DNA of 64,000 nt from Vitreoscilla filiformis (GCF_002222655.1 NZ_CP022423.1:124001-188000); one strand, 5' to 3'; shown: positions 14,920-24,849, counted from the first letter of the stretch. Numbers and translations: made by a program. The notes: generated by a model not told the origin, from the sequence alone.

Positions 14920-15549
14920 ATGAGCACGCAACAAACCTCCACCATCCCCGCCGGCTACATGCAAGACCCGCAGGGCCGACTGATCCCCGAAGCCATGGTC
15001 GAAGACATCGACAAGCTGCGCGATCAAACGGTGCGCGAAATCGTGGCCGAGTTGAAAGAACTGCAAGCCCTGACCCAAGCCAAAAAACGCAAGACGTTTG
15101 ATGCCGTTCAGGCGTTCTGCGAGATCAGCGCTGAGAAGTACGAGATCACCTGGGGCGGCAACAAGGGCAATGTGAGCCTGCGCTCGTTCGATGGTCAGTA
15201 CAAAGTCGAACGGGCCATTCAGGACTGCATCGTGTTTGATGAGCGTCTGCAAGTCGCCAAGAACCTGATCAGCGAATGCATCGACGAGTGGATCGCTGAG
15301 GGCGTGCGCCCGGAGCTGGCGGCCATCGCGCAAGACGCCTTCCAGGTGGACAAAGAGGGGCGGGTGTCGGTGGCCAAGGTGTTGAGCCTGCGCCGCTTCA
15401 ATTTCCCCGACCCGCGCTGGCAACGCGCCATGCATGTCATCGCCGAATGCATCATGGTCACGGGCAGCCGCAGCTACATCCGGGTCTATGAGCGCGTGGG
15501 GGCCACGAACAAATACGTGCCCATCGTGTTGGACTGGTCGGCCATTTGA
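14920..15549 (+). CDS. DUF3164 family phage protein
   Basis: The protein has 209 residues. The opening IPAGYMQDPQGRLIPEAMV and the middle KRKTFDAVQAFCEISAEKYE plus GGNKGNVSLRSFDGQYKVER are characteristic of DUF3164, a family found in the early region of Mu-like phages downstream of the B gene. The role is unknown. The ATG at 14920 matches the family start; a GTG at 14845 overlapping the previous stop would add 25 residues that do not look like the family. Confidence 0.88.
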   Translation: MSTQQTSTIPAGYMQDPQGRLIPEAMVEDIDKLRDQTVREIVAELKELQALTQAKKRKTFDAVQAFCEISAEKYEITWGGNKGNVSLRSFDGQYKVERAIQDCIVFDERLQVAKNLISECIDEWIAEGVRPELAAIAQDAFQVDKEGRVSVAKVLSLRRFNFPDPRWQRAMHVIAECIMVTGSRSYIRVYERVGATNKYVPIVLDWSAI

Positions 15550-15563
15550 TCTGGGGGGCTGTC

Positions 15564-16235
15564 ATGTACACAACATCTGCCCGCTACACCCCGGCGCCCA
15601 ACTCCAAACGCGCATCTGTGCTGTCGGTACTGCGCCAAGCCGGCAAACCGCTGTACTCCTGCGAGCTGATTGCCCGCATGATTGAGCTTGGTTCCCCCAT
15701 CAACGTACACCAACTGGCTTGCCTCTTTCGGCCTCTGTTGGCAGCTAAGTTGGTTTACCAAATAGAACCCGAACCAAAATCAGTGTGGGTCGCCGCCGAT
15801 GCACCAGTTCAAACCCGGCCCGTCTGCCTGCTGACTCATGAGGGCAGCGTGTTGGACAAAGCGCTGACGTTTCTTATGGGGTGCCCTGATCTGACATCGT
15901 CATTGGCCCGCATTCACACTGCCATTGGTCATTCACGTCACGATGTCCAACGCGAGTTGACCCGCGCCTGTGCCAAGGGGTGTGCGCTCCATTCGTCCGG
16001 TATGTGGCAGTTGGTGCCAGATCGCTGGTTATCGTCCAACGTCAAAACGCGAGCGGCCGCTGCTGCCGTGGCCGCGCCACTGCGGTCGGTTCCCCCCTCC
16101 GACTTTCGCTCAACCATGACCCTGGACGAGACCGATGAACCCCCATTCGTGCATCGCGTTATCCCATCTTGGTTCTGGCAAGCCAAGGTGCCGATCCGCG
16201 CAGTGCGCAGTGTGTTTCACCTGGGAGGACTGTGA
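15564..16235 (+). CDS. phage protein with winged-helix-like N-terminus, unknown
   Basis: The protein has 223 residues from the ATG at 15564 (GGGGGG stretch upstream as weak ribosome-binding site; TTG at 15546 is less likely). The first 70 residues (ASVLSVLRQAGKPLYSCELI, then helices and a beta pair) look like a winged helix. A second such unit may lie at about 85-150 (SVLDKALTFLMGCPDLTSSL). Composition is less GC-biased in the middle than in neighbours. No named family is recognised. The stop overlaps the next start by one base. Confidence 0.6.
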   Translation: MYTTSARYTPAPNSKRASVLSVLRQAGKPLYSCELIARMIELGSPINVHQLACLFRPLLAAKLVYQIEPEPKSVWVAADAPVQTRPVCLLTHEGSVLDKALTFLMGCPDLTSSLARIHTAIGHSRHDVQRELTRACAKGCALHSSGMWQLVPDRWLSSNVKTRAAAAAVAAPLRSVPPSDFRSTMTLDETDEPPFVHRVIPSWFWQAKVPIRAVRSVFHLGGL

Positions 16236-16951
16236 TGGCAACCGCAGCCACAGCTACAACCAAGGCCTCAAAGGCCGCGCCGCTGACGCAACTGTTGGGC
16301 ATTGCACGCACCTGGGCTGATGCGTCGGGCGTGATGACCGAGGCCGAATATCGCCAACGGATGGCGCGCATGTTTGGTGGCCGCACGTCGGCTACCCAAC
16401 TCACGCGGGCTGAGCAGTACCACCTGCTGACCACGTTGTTTGAGCGTGAGCTGGGGTGGAAGCGCACGGGCAAGGGGGGCACCCCAGCGCCAGGCTCCGG
16501 GCGGCGCAAGCTGGAGCGCTCGCCAGCGTCCACAAAAATCCGGGCGCTGTGGCTGTTTTTATACGTGCTGGGCGAAGTGCGTGATTCAAGCGAGCGCGCC
16601 TTGGCGCATTACATCAAGCGTCAAGTCGGGGTCGAAGATCTGCACTGGCTCACGTCACAGCAAAAGTCCGACGTGATTGAAGCGCTGAAGTTCTGGGCTG
16701 TGCGCCCGATGAGCGCCGATGTTGCCAAGATGCGTGCCGCCTTGGAAAACCCGACGATGCGCCAAGACCCTCCCGCCTACCGTGATGCATTGGTGTTCGC
16801 CGAACGTGCGGCTAACAGCGCCAGTTGGGCGCCGTGGTGGCGCGCATGGCAAAGCGCCAGCGCAGCGCTGGGGCGCAAGGTGGATGAGGCGATTGCTAAG
16901 CCACTGGCAACGCCCATCCGCAAGGCCAAGCCGATTGAGGTGGCGGCATGA
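16235..16951 (+). CDS. Mu gp16-like protein (DUF1018)
   Basis: The protein has 238 residues. LLGIARTWADASGVMTEAEY near 20-40 and LGWKRTGKGG plus KIRALWLFLYVLGEVRDSSE near 70-120 are typical of the gp16 family of Mu-like phages, whose members sit shortly before the Mor gene. The function is not established. The C-terminal 60 residues form an additional helical extension. It starts one base inside the previous stop and ends in an ATGA overlap with Mor. Confidence 0.82.
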   Translation: MATAATATTKASKAAPLTQLLGIARTWADASGVMTEAEYRQRMARMFGGRTSATQLTRAEQYHLLTTLFERELGWKRTGKGGTPAPGSGRRKLERSPASTKIRALWLFLYVLGEVRDSSERALAHYIKRQVGVEDLHWLTSQQKSDVIEALKFWAVRPMSADVAKMRAALENPTMRQDPPAYRDALVFAERAANSASWAPWWRAWQSASAALGRKVDEAIAKPLATPIRKAKPIEVAA

Positions 16952-17346
16952 CTCGCAAAAAGCCGTATCTGTTCATTGAGAACTTGACGGCCGTGGCAGC
17001 CCGAGTACTGACTGATCGCGGTATGGCGCCAGACACTGCTACGACCATTGGGCGAGAAATCGCAGTGGGGATGTGCAACATGTACGCTCGCACTCACCTG
17101 TACATCCCCGCAGCCATCGACCTGACCAAGCCTCTCAGCGCACGGAATCGCGCCATTCTCAATGCGTACAGTCAACCAAGCCCTACCGCTCGCCCGTTCT
17201 CGTCGCGCCGGGTCGAAGAGCTGGCACAAGAGTACGGTCTGACCGAAACCTACCTGTATGAACTGCTGAGCGACACCATGGACGCAGTGCGCAAAGAGCA
17301 AGGATTGCCGCCGATGGATGAACGGCAAGGGCAGTTCCCGTTGTAA
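16948..17346 (+). CDS. Mor-type middle transcription activator
   Basis: The protein has 132 residues. The N-terminal dimerisation part contains TATTIGREIAVGMCNMYART (about 30-50), followed by VYIPA-like strand LYIPAAIDL. The C-terminal helix-turn-helix is VEELAQEYGLTETYLYELLS (about 89-108). This is the Mor/C activator family, which turns on middle and late phage promoters by binding dyad DNA with the helix-turn-helix dimer. It is the last gene of the early operon, followed at once by a terminator, as expected. Its target is probably upstream of the leftward late genes near 4276-4305. Confidence 0.88.
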   Translation: MTRKKPYLFIENLTAVAARVLTDRGMAPDTATTIGREIAVGMCNMYARTHLYIPAAIDLTKPLSARNRAILNAYSQPSPTARPFSSRRVEELAQEYGLTETYLYELLSDTMDAVRKEQGLPPMDERQGQFPL

Positions 17347-17365
17347 TGCTCAGGCGGGCAAAGCA

Positions 17366-17394
17366 AAAGGGCGGCAAAGTTGGCCGCCCTTTTT
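17366..17394 (+). terminator. rho-independent terminator of the early operon
   Basis: AAAGGGCGGC (17366-17375) pairs with GCCGCCCTTT (17383-17392) around a 7-base loop and is followed by a T-run. It lies 20 bases after the Mor stop and would stop early transcription before the prophage end. Confidence 0.9.
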
Positions 17395-17428
17395 CATTTT
17401 CACCGGCTGAAAGTTATTTCACACACTC

Positions 17429-17465
17429 CATCCGAGAACTGCCAATTTCATCCGAGGTCATCCGG
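17429..17465. repeat. CATCCGAG repeats near the prophage end, candidate transposase sites
   Basis: CATCCGAG occurs at 17429-17436 and 17449-17456, and a third near-copy CATCCGG at 17459-17465. Spacings are 20 and 10 bases. They lie 32-68 bases inside the proposed prophage terminus at 17497, in non-coding DNA. Mu-like ends carry clustered transposase-binding sites, so these are candidates. The consensus of this phage group is not known to me. Confidence 0.5.
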
Positions 17466-17497
17466 ATTTATCGCGTGCCGTTTGGTGGTTTATCTCA

Positions 17498-17785
17498 TCT
17501 CTCTTCAGCAGGGCTGACTGCCTGCTCAACATCCCATGTCAAGGGAGGAGGCGCGTTCCAAGCGAAGTTGGCCGTTTGCAGCAACGCATTGTTGAGCCGA
17601 TTGACACGCTCATCCTCACGGTTGCCTTTGTGATTAAACGGATCCCATCGATCAACTTTTCCGGCAGAAAAACCAATATCTTCCAGTAGGCCCGTCAGGC
17701 AGCTGGTTCCACTGCGATGCATGCCTAAAACCAGTACCAGCTTCTGACGTTGGGAGGGAGAGAGCGAAATTGTCACTTCAGGCAT
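17498..17785 (-). pseudogene. sulfotransferase family gene, N-terminal part, cut by the prophage
   Basis: The frame starts at ATG 17785 with ACAGG upstream and gives 96 residues. LVLVLGMHRSGTSCLTGLLE (about 16-35) contains the P-loop-like PAPS-binding motif of bacterial sulfotransferases, and the family is usually 200-300 residues, so most of the protein is missing. The host frame runs to an AGA codon at 17498-17500 and then meets TGA at 17495-17497, which is the first TG plus A of the prophage read on this strand. The remainder of the gene should lie beyond the far prophage end. It follows the adenosine deaminase gene by 7 bases. Confidence 0.82.
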
Positions 17786-17792
17786 CCTGTTT

Positions 17793-19826
<2,034 letters not shown>

Positions 19827-19842
19827 CGCTGGGGCGATTCAC

Positions 19843-20430
19843 ATGCATTTTGTTCTCATCACAGGTGCCACGGGATCCGGAAAAACAACGGTGGCTAATC
19901 ATTTTGCAAACGATGCGTTCATCATCCACACCGATTTTTTGCAGAAAAAAGCCTTCTTGCGGGCTTTTCCTTATCACCACCCCCCTCATGGCAATGGGCT
20001 TCCCACATTAACCCGCTGCAAAGATCATCTGGATCTTCCGACGTTGCTGTACGACTGTTTGACGCACCGACAACGAGCCATTCGCTCGGCCAAAATGATC
20101 ATCGCCGAAGGTTTGGTGCTATCCAGGAAATGGTTCGAAGATGCCTTGGTATGTGCCATCCAAAATATCTTGGCAGGCCGCACATGTCATGTGCATCGGT
20201 ATTTTCTTTTTCCTCCAGCAGAGGTGATGCTTGAACAGATTCAAACGCGAGCCCGGGAAAAACCCGCCCGCCAGCGGGAAGCCTTGATATTCCCAGACAT
20301 TCCAGCGGTACAAAAGCAAAGAGATCGGCATCGGGACACGCTCGGGCCTGCACAGGATGCCGCTCGGTGGCAGGTTCATGCCGAGGCCAGCACCCTGCAC
20401 CAGGCCATCGAACGCTTGCTAACGCCTTAA
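19843..20430 (+). CDS. P-loop kinase-like NTPase, unknown substrate
   Basis: The protein has 195 residues. The N-terminal Walker A GATGSGKTT (about 8-16) and a following acidic TDFLQKK fit small nucleoside or zeta-toxin-like kinases. AKMIIAEGLVLSRKWFEDAL near 85-103 is the likely Walker B region, and an Arg-rich lid (TRAREKPARQREAL) follows near 140-155. The DNA is less GC-rich than neighbours, a hint of transfer. It lies 16 bases after the ferredoxin-globin stop, so the two may be co-transcribed. Substrate and pathway cannot be read from the sequence. Confidence 0.65.
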   Translation: MHFVLITGATGSGKTTVANHFANDAFIIHTDFLQKKAFLRAFPYHHPPHGNGLPTLTRCKDHLDLPTLLYDCLTHRQRAIRSAKMIIAEGLVLSRKWFEDALVCAIQNILAGRTCHVHRYFLFPPAEVMLEQIQTRAREKPARQREALIFPDIPAVQKQRDRHRDTLGPAQDAARWQVHAEASTLHQAIERLLTP

Positions 20431-20540
20431 CGGCATCCACATCGAAAGTACAGAGAGAAAACGCTCTAGGGATGGACAAATGTCTTCGTTACGATTTGAA
20501 ACGGCTTCCACCCAACAACCCCGCGAGACAAGAGACCCCC

Positions 20541-21332
20541 ATGAGCACACTGACACTGGCCCAATACGTCGGTAAAAAGATCCGCCTCAAATCTTGGAAG
20601 GGCGACTACCTGCACCGCCCCGACCAACCCCAGGGCGTGACCACTTGGCACACCGGCATCGGCAACGAGTGGACGCTCGAAGCCGGTGAAGACGGCAAGG
20701 TTCAGCTCAAGTCGTGGAAGGGGGACTGCCTGCATCGCCCCGACCAACCCCAGGGCGTGACCACCTGGCACACCGGCATCGGCAACCAGTGGACGTTGGA
20801 AGCCGGTGAAGACGGCAAAGTTCAACTCAAGTCGTGGAAAGGCGATTACCTGCATCGCCCCGACCAACCCCAGGGCGTGACCACCTGGCACACCGGCATC
20901 GGCAACCAATGGACGTTGGAAGCCGTGGACGCCATCATCGAAGAACCCACGCCCGAACCCGATGTGCCCACAGAGCCGCCCGTCGGGGCCGACACGGATG
21001 TGGCCATCACCCACTTGAACTACAAGGGCGAGGTCAAGCAAAAGCAGTCCGACGAGTTCATCGAACTCACCAACCGTGGCGCGGGTGTGGTGGATGTTTC
21101 TGGCTGGAAAATCACCTCAGCCCACAGCAAGCGGCAGGTTTTCATCTTCCCGGCAGGCACCCGGTTGTCAGCGGGCCAGAGCGTGCGCGTCTACACCAAC
21201 GAAGTGCATCCTGAAACGGGCGGCTTCAGCTTCGGCAGTGCCATGGCGATTTGGAACGACCACGACGACGTCGCAACGCTGTTCAATGCGGCGGGTGAGA
21301 GTGTGTCCACTTTCGCCTACAACAATCCCTGA
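20541..21332 (+). CDS. three-repeat fascin-like beta protein with lamin-tail domain
   Basis: The protein has 263 residues with no signal peptide. Residues 14-133 are three tandem 40-residue repeats built on LKSWKGDYLHRPDQPQGVTT followed by WHTGIGNQWTLE. Three such units would build a beta-trefoil like the actin-crosslinking/fascin fold. An acidic Pro-rich linker (EEPTPEPDVPTEPPVG) leads to a lamin-tail domain (about 155-263: FIELTNRGAGVVDVSGWKI, then NDHDDVATLFNAAGE). Both domains are binding modules without catalytic residues. The ATG at 20541 is chosen, with GAGACAAGAGAC upstream. Function unknown; binding to sugar, filament or surface is a guess. Confidence 0.72.
   Translation: MSTLTLAQYVGKKIRLKSWKGDYLHRPDQPQGVTTWHTGIGNEWTLEAGEDGKVQLKSWKGDCLHRPDQPQGVTTWHTGIGNQWTLEAGEDGKVQLKSWKGDYLHRPDQPQGVTTWHTGIGNQWTLEAVDAIIEEPTPEPDVPTEPPVGADTDVAITHLNYKGEVKQKQSDEFIELTNRGAGVVDVSGWKITSAHSKRQVFIFPAGTRLSAGQSVRVYTNEVHPETGGFSFGSAMAIWNDHDDVATLFNAAGESVSTFAYNNP
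20580..20939 (+). repeat. tandem 120-bp coding repeat, three copies
   Basis: Copies lie at 20580-20699, 20700-20819 and 20820-20939. Copies 2 and 3 differ at only a few bases, and copy 1 at somewhat more; the end of copy 3 diverges. The near-identity at DNA level, including third codon positions, points to recent duplication or ongoing gene conversion rather than old protein repeats. Confidence 0.85.
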
Positions 21333-21359
21333 ACGGCCAAGGGTTCGGCGGCCCACCGC

Positions 21360-21584
21360 GTGACCTGCCCACGGCTCTATCGCCTCGCCCACCCTCTGAC
21401 ACCCAGTCTGGAGTGGCGAGGCGCCTACCTTTATCAGGTGGACAACCCCCTCGTGCCCCAATACGAGGTGCGGGGCACGTGGGTGTACCGGTTCATGGCG
21501 GCCACACAACCGGTCTACGAAATTCGGGGCCGGTTGGTGTATGCCTTCGGGAACGCTTTGCAGCCTCTTTACGAAATTCGTTGA
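21360..21584 (+). CDS. small repeat protein, beta-flower-like, unknown
   Basis: The protein has 74 residues with a GTG start and no strong ribosome-binding site. It consists of about four short repeats: SLEWRGAYLYQ, QYEVRGTWVYR, VYEIRGRLVYA and a final LYEIR. The YE-x-RG-x-x-VY pattern suggests a small closed beta structure such as four-fold beta-flower proteins, but this is only a visual resemblance. It follows the lamin-tail gene by 27 bases and converges on the transporter operon. Confidence 0.55.
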   Translation: MTCPRLYRLAHPLTPSLEWRGAYLYQVDNPLVPQYEVRGTWVYRFMAATQPVYEIRGRLVYAFGNALQPLYEIR

Positions 21585-21596
21585 GGCGCTCAACGG

Positions 21597-22766
21597 TCAC
21601 TTGTTGCCCGGGACGGTGCCTTCGACACCCTTGACGTAGAACTTGATGCCACCCAAGAAGGCATCGTCGGCGACTTCGCCCTTCTTCAGCACTTCCTTGC
21701 CGGTGTTGTCCACGATCGGGCCCGTCCAGATGGCGAAACTGCCATCCTTCAAACCGGCTTTGATCTTGGCGACCTTGTCTTGCACCTCAGCCGGCACGTC
21801 CGACGCGATGGACACCATGTCGATGGCGCCTTCCTTCACGCCCCACCACGCTTTACCGGTGCTCCAAGTGCCATCCAGCGCATCCTTGGTGGCCTTGATG
21901 TAGTACGGCGCCCAGTTGATGACGGCAGAACCCAAGTGGGCCTTCGGGCCGTAGGCGGTCATGTCCGAATCCCAGCCGAAGGCGCGCTTGCCCTTTTCTT
22001 CCGCCGTTTTCAGCACCGCCGACGAGTCGGTGTTTTGCATCAGGATGTCGGCGCCGCCGTTGATGAGCGTGGTGGCGGCTTCGGTTTCCTTGGGCGGGTT
22101 GAACCATTCGTTCACCCACACGACCTTGGTCTTGATCTTCGGGTTCACGCTTTGCGCGCCCAAGGTGAAGCTGTTGATGTTGCGGATCACCTCAGGAATG
22201 GGGATCGAACCGACCACGCCCAGCGTGTTCGATTTGGTCATCGACCCAGCGATCACCCCCGCCATGTACGCCCCTTCGTAGGTGCGGCTGTCGTAGGTGC
22301 GCATGTTGTCGGCAGTTTTGTAGCCGGTGGCGTGCTCGAAGCGCACGCCAGCGGAATCCGCCGCCACCTTGAGCATCGGCTCCATGTAACCGAACGTCGT
22401 GCCGAAAATCAGCTTGTTGCCTTGGCCGACCATGTCGCGCAGCACGCGCTCCGCATCGGCGGACTCGGGCACTTTTTCGACGAAGGTGGTGACGATCTTG
22501 TCGCCAAACTCTTTTTCCAGCGCTTTGCGGGCGTTGTCGTGCGCGAACGTCCAGCCGCCATCGCCCACCGGGCCGACGTAGGCGAAGGCGATTTTCAGCG
22601 GTTCGGGCTTGGCCGCAGCCGCCGAAGCCGGGGCCGAGGGCGTGGACGCCGGCGCCGGCGCTTCTTCCTTCTTGCCGCAGCCCACCAGGGCCGCCGAGGC
22701 CACCAGGGTGGCGGAACCCGCCAGCGTCAGCAGGCGGCGTTTGTGCAGATTCACGGCATCAGTCAT
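21597..22766 (-). CDS. BMP-family nucleoside ABC transporter substrate-binding lipoprotein
   Basis: The protein has 389 residues. A signal peptide with lipobox LVGC (cleavage before Cys near residue 30) is followed by a Pro/Ala linker and the BMP-type periplasmic fold: FAYVGPVGDGGWTFAHDNAR near 60-80, MVGQGNKLIFGTTFGY near 115 and GADILMQNTDSSAV near 235. BMP-family proteins capture nucleosides or purine bases. It is the last gene of a minus-strand operon with two permeases and a double ABC ATPase, all beside guaD. The likely ligand is a purine nucleoside or base. Confidence 0.92.
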   Translation of the reverse strand: MTDAVNLHKRRLLTLAGSATLVASAALVGCGKKEEAPAPASTPSAPASAAAAKPEPLKIAFAYVGPVGDGGWTFAHDNARKALEKEFGDKIVTTFVEKVPESADAERVLRDMVGQGNKLIFGTTFGYMEPMLKVAADSAGVRFEHATGYKTADNMRTYDSRTYEGAYMAGVIAGSMTKSNTLGVVGSIPIPEVIRNINSFTLGAQSVNPKIKTKVVWVNEWFNPPKETEAATTLINGGADILMQNTDSSAVLKTAEEKGKRAFGWDSDMTAYGPKAHLGSAVINWAPYYIKATKDALDGTWSTGKAWWGVKEGAIDMVSIASDVPAEVQDKVAKIKAGLKDGSFAIWTGPIVDNTGKEVLKKGEVADDAFLGGIKFYVKGVEGTVPGNK

Positions 22767-22794
22767 GCGTTCTCCGTTCGAGTCAGGATGGCCG

Positions 22795-23715
22795 TCAATG
22801 GCCGGGGAAGAAAGGTTTGCCCAAAGACGCGGGCATGTTCACACGAATCCACGTCGGGTTGCGCGAGATCAGCACCAACACAACGATGGTGGCGAGGTAG
22901 GGCAACATCGTCAGCCACTGGCTGGGGATCTGCACGCCTTCGCCCTGCAAATGGAATTGCAGCATGGTGACGCCGCCGAACAAATACGCCCCCAGCAGCA
23001 CCCGCGCCGGGCGCCAGGTGGCAAAGGTGGTGAGCGCCAGCGCGATCCAACCGCGTCCGGCCACCATGCCTTCGACCCACAATGGGGTGTAAATCACCGA
23101 CAGGTACGCACCGGCCAAACCGCACAGCGCCCCGCCCGCCATCACAGCAGCCAAGCGGATGCGCCGCACCGGATAGCCCAGCGCGTGCGCCGCTTCGGGG
23201 GACTCGCCCACCGCACGCAGCACCAGCCCAGCGCGGGAACGGTAGAGAAACCACGCCAGCGCGATCGTGAGCAGCATGGCGCCGTACACCATCGGATGCT
23301 GTTTGAACAACGCCGGGCCGATGAAGGGGATGTCCGCCAAGCCGGGAATCTCAAACTTCATGCGCTCGCCCAACTGGCGCTGGGTGTAGCTGATGCCCAC
23401 AAAGGCCGAGAACCCGGCGCCAAACAAACTCAGCGCCAAACCGGTGGCGTACTGGTTGGTGTTAAACCAAATCACCAGCCCGCCGAACGCTGCCGCCAGC
23501 AGCGCGCCGGCGGCCATGCCGGCCAGCAGCGCCAGCGCGTCCGAACCGGTGTGGACGCCGGTGGCAAAACCGGCGATAGCGGCCACCAGCATCATGCCTT
23601 CGGCGCCGAGGTTGATGATGCCGGCGCGCTCGTTGAGGAGCAGCCCCAAGCCGGCGATGGCCAGCACCGTGCCGGCGCTGAGCGTGGCGCCCAGCAGCAA
23701 AGCCATTTCGTTCAT
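22795..23715 (-). CDS. ABC transporter permease, BMP-type nucleoside uptake
   Basis: The protein has 306 residues and is highly hydrophobic with about eight membrane segments. RAGIINLGAEGMMLVAAIAG near 30-50 is the conserved motif of the inner-membrane permeases that partner BMP-type binding proteins, and EAAHALGYPVRRIRLAAVMA near 195-215 is the coupling loop to the ATPase. It overlaps the preceding permease frame by 4 bases. Together with that broken gene, the ATPase and the lipoprotein it would form the importer. Confidence 0.9.
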   Translation of the reverse strand: MNEMALLLGATLSAGTVLAIAGLGLLLNERAGIINLGAEGMMLVAAIAGFATGVHTGSDALALLAGMAAGALLAAAFGGLVIWFNTNQYATGLALSLFGAGFSAFVGISYTQRQLGERMKFEIPGLADIPFIGPALFKQHPMVYGAMLLTIALAWFLYRSRAGLVLRAVGESPEAAHALGYPVRRIRLAAVMAGGALCGLAGAYLSVIYTPLWVEGMVAGRGWIALALTTFATWRPARVLLGAYLFGGVTMLQFHLQGEGVQIPSQWLTMLPYLATIVVLVLISRNPTWIRVNMPASLGKPFFPGH

Positions 23716-24849
23716 GCGTGCCCCTTCGTGCCGGTGCGGCCCAGGCGAATGCGGTAGTGGATCAGCGTGTCGCAGGCCAACAGCGCGAACAGCAGCAGCC
23801 CTTGGAACACGCCGGTGAGCGATTTGGGCAGGCCCAAACGGCTCTGCGCCAGCTCACCGCCGATGTAAAACATGCTCATCAGCACCGCCGAAAAGACGAT
23901 GCCCACCGGGTGCAGCCGCCCGACGAAGGCCACGATGATGGCGGCGAACCCATAGCCCGCCGGCACATACGGCGTGAGTTGGCCGATGGGGCCCGCCGCT
24001 TCCAACGCACCCGCCAAGCCGGCCATGCTGCCGGAGATCAACAGCGCCATCCACAGCGAGGCCCGCGAAGAAAAACCCGCGTACCGCGCCGCCGCCGGCG
24101 CCAGCCCACCGACCTGCAAGGCGAACCCCTTGTAGGTGCGGAACAAAAACGCCCACAGGCCACCCACCGCCACCAGCGCGATGAGCACCCGCGTCAAGTG
24201 TGCTGGCTGCTCTTCCTCGTGGTCCCACCGCCACCAGCGCGATGAGCACCCCGATGTTGGCGCGCAAGCCGTCCATCAACTTCGGCATCTTGGTGACGGC
24301 CAAAAAGTTGATGGTCTGCGGGAAGTTGTAGCCGTTCGGGTCTTTCCAGGGGCCGTAAACGAGGTAGCCCAGCACCTGCTCGGCCACGTACACCAGCATC
24401 AAACTCACCAAAATTTCGCTGGCATTGAACCGATCCCGCAGCAGCGCGACGATGCCGCTCCACACCATCCCGCCCAACACGCCTGCCAGCAAAATCGGCA
24501 CGACGATCCAGCGGGACGAATCCGGCCCGGCTTGCATCGCCACCCAGCCACCGGCCAGGGCGCCCAGCACAAACTGCCCTTCGGCACCGATGTTCCAGAC
24601 GTTGGAGCGGAAACACACCGCCAACCCGAGCGCGATCAAAATCAGCGGCACCGCCTTGATGCTCAGTTCGGACAGGGCGTAGGCGCTTTTCAGCGGCTCG
24701 ACGAAGAAGACTTGCAAGCCCTTCACCGGGTCTTTGCCCAGCAGCGCGAACAGGGCAACGCCCACCAGCACCGTGATCACCAGCGCGATCACCGGCGAGG
24801 CCAGCGACATGATTTTGGACGGCTGTGGCCGCACCTCAAGCTTGAGCAT
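23712..24849 (-). pseudogene. ABC transporter permease, frame broken by a 61-bp insertion
   Basis: The upstream part from ATG 24849 encodes a normal permease N-terminal half (WNIGAEGQFVLGALAGGWVA near 85-105) up to GVLIALVAVG. The frame then shifts into Arg/Gly-rich text. The remaining half (LWAFLFRTYKGFALQVGGLA onward) is intact in another frame and ends at 23712. Between them a 28-base segment is present twice, 61 bases apart, around 33 foreign bases. Removing 61 bases restores one 358-residue permease. It overlaps the ATPase gene by 14 bases. Either the transporter is disabled, or the read or assembly is wrong at this place. Confidence 0.85.
24163..24251. repeat. 28-bp direct repeat flanking 33 foreign bases
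   Basis: The segment 24163-24190 is repeated exactly at 24224-24251. The 33 bases 24191-24223 match neither copy nor the expected permease coding sequence. Offset is 61 bases, so the frame shifts by one. Confidence 0.95.

Larger units (their letters stand above)
1..17497. mobile_element. Mu-like transposable prophage, one end
   Basis: The block contains hallmark Mu-type genes: DDE transposase A, ATPase B, a Mor-type activator, a gp16-like protein, DUF3164, and head genes of the gp25 to gp29 type. Late genes and the repressor are on the minus strand and the early genes on the plus strand. This divergent layout resembles BcepMu rather than Mu itself. The right boundary is placed at 17497 because a host sulfotransferase frame stops there and the prophage would end in the CA dinucleotide typical of this transposon class. 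The other end lies outside the window, so the head, tail and lysis modules cannot be judged. The boundary is inferred; the gene content is seen directly. Confidence 0.93.

Noticed and set aside
20580-20939. CRISPR-like array
   Set aside because: The 120-base units are coding repeats without spacers, read in frame through three copies.
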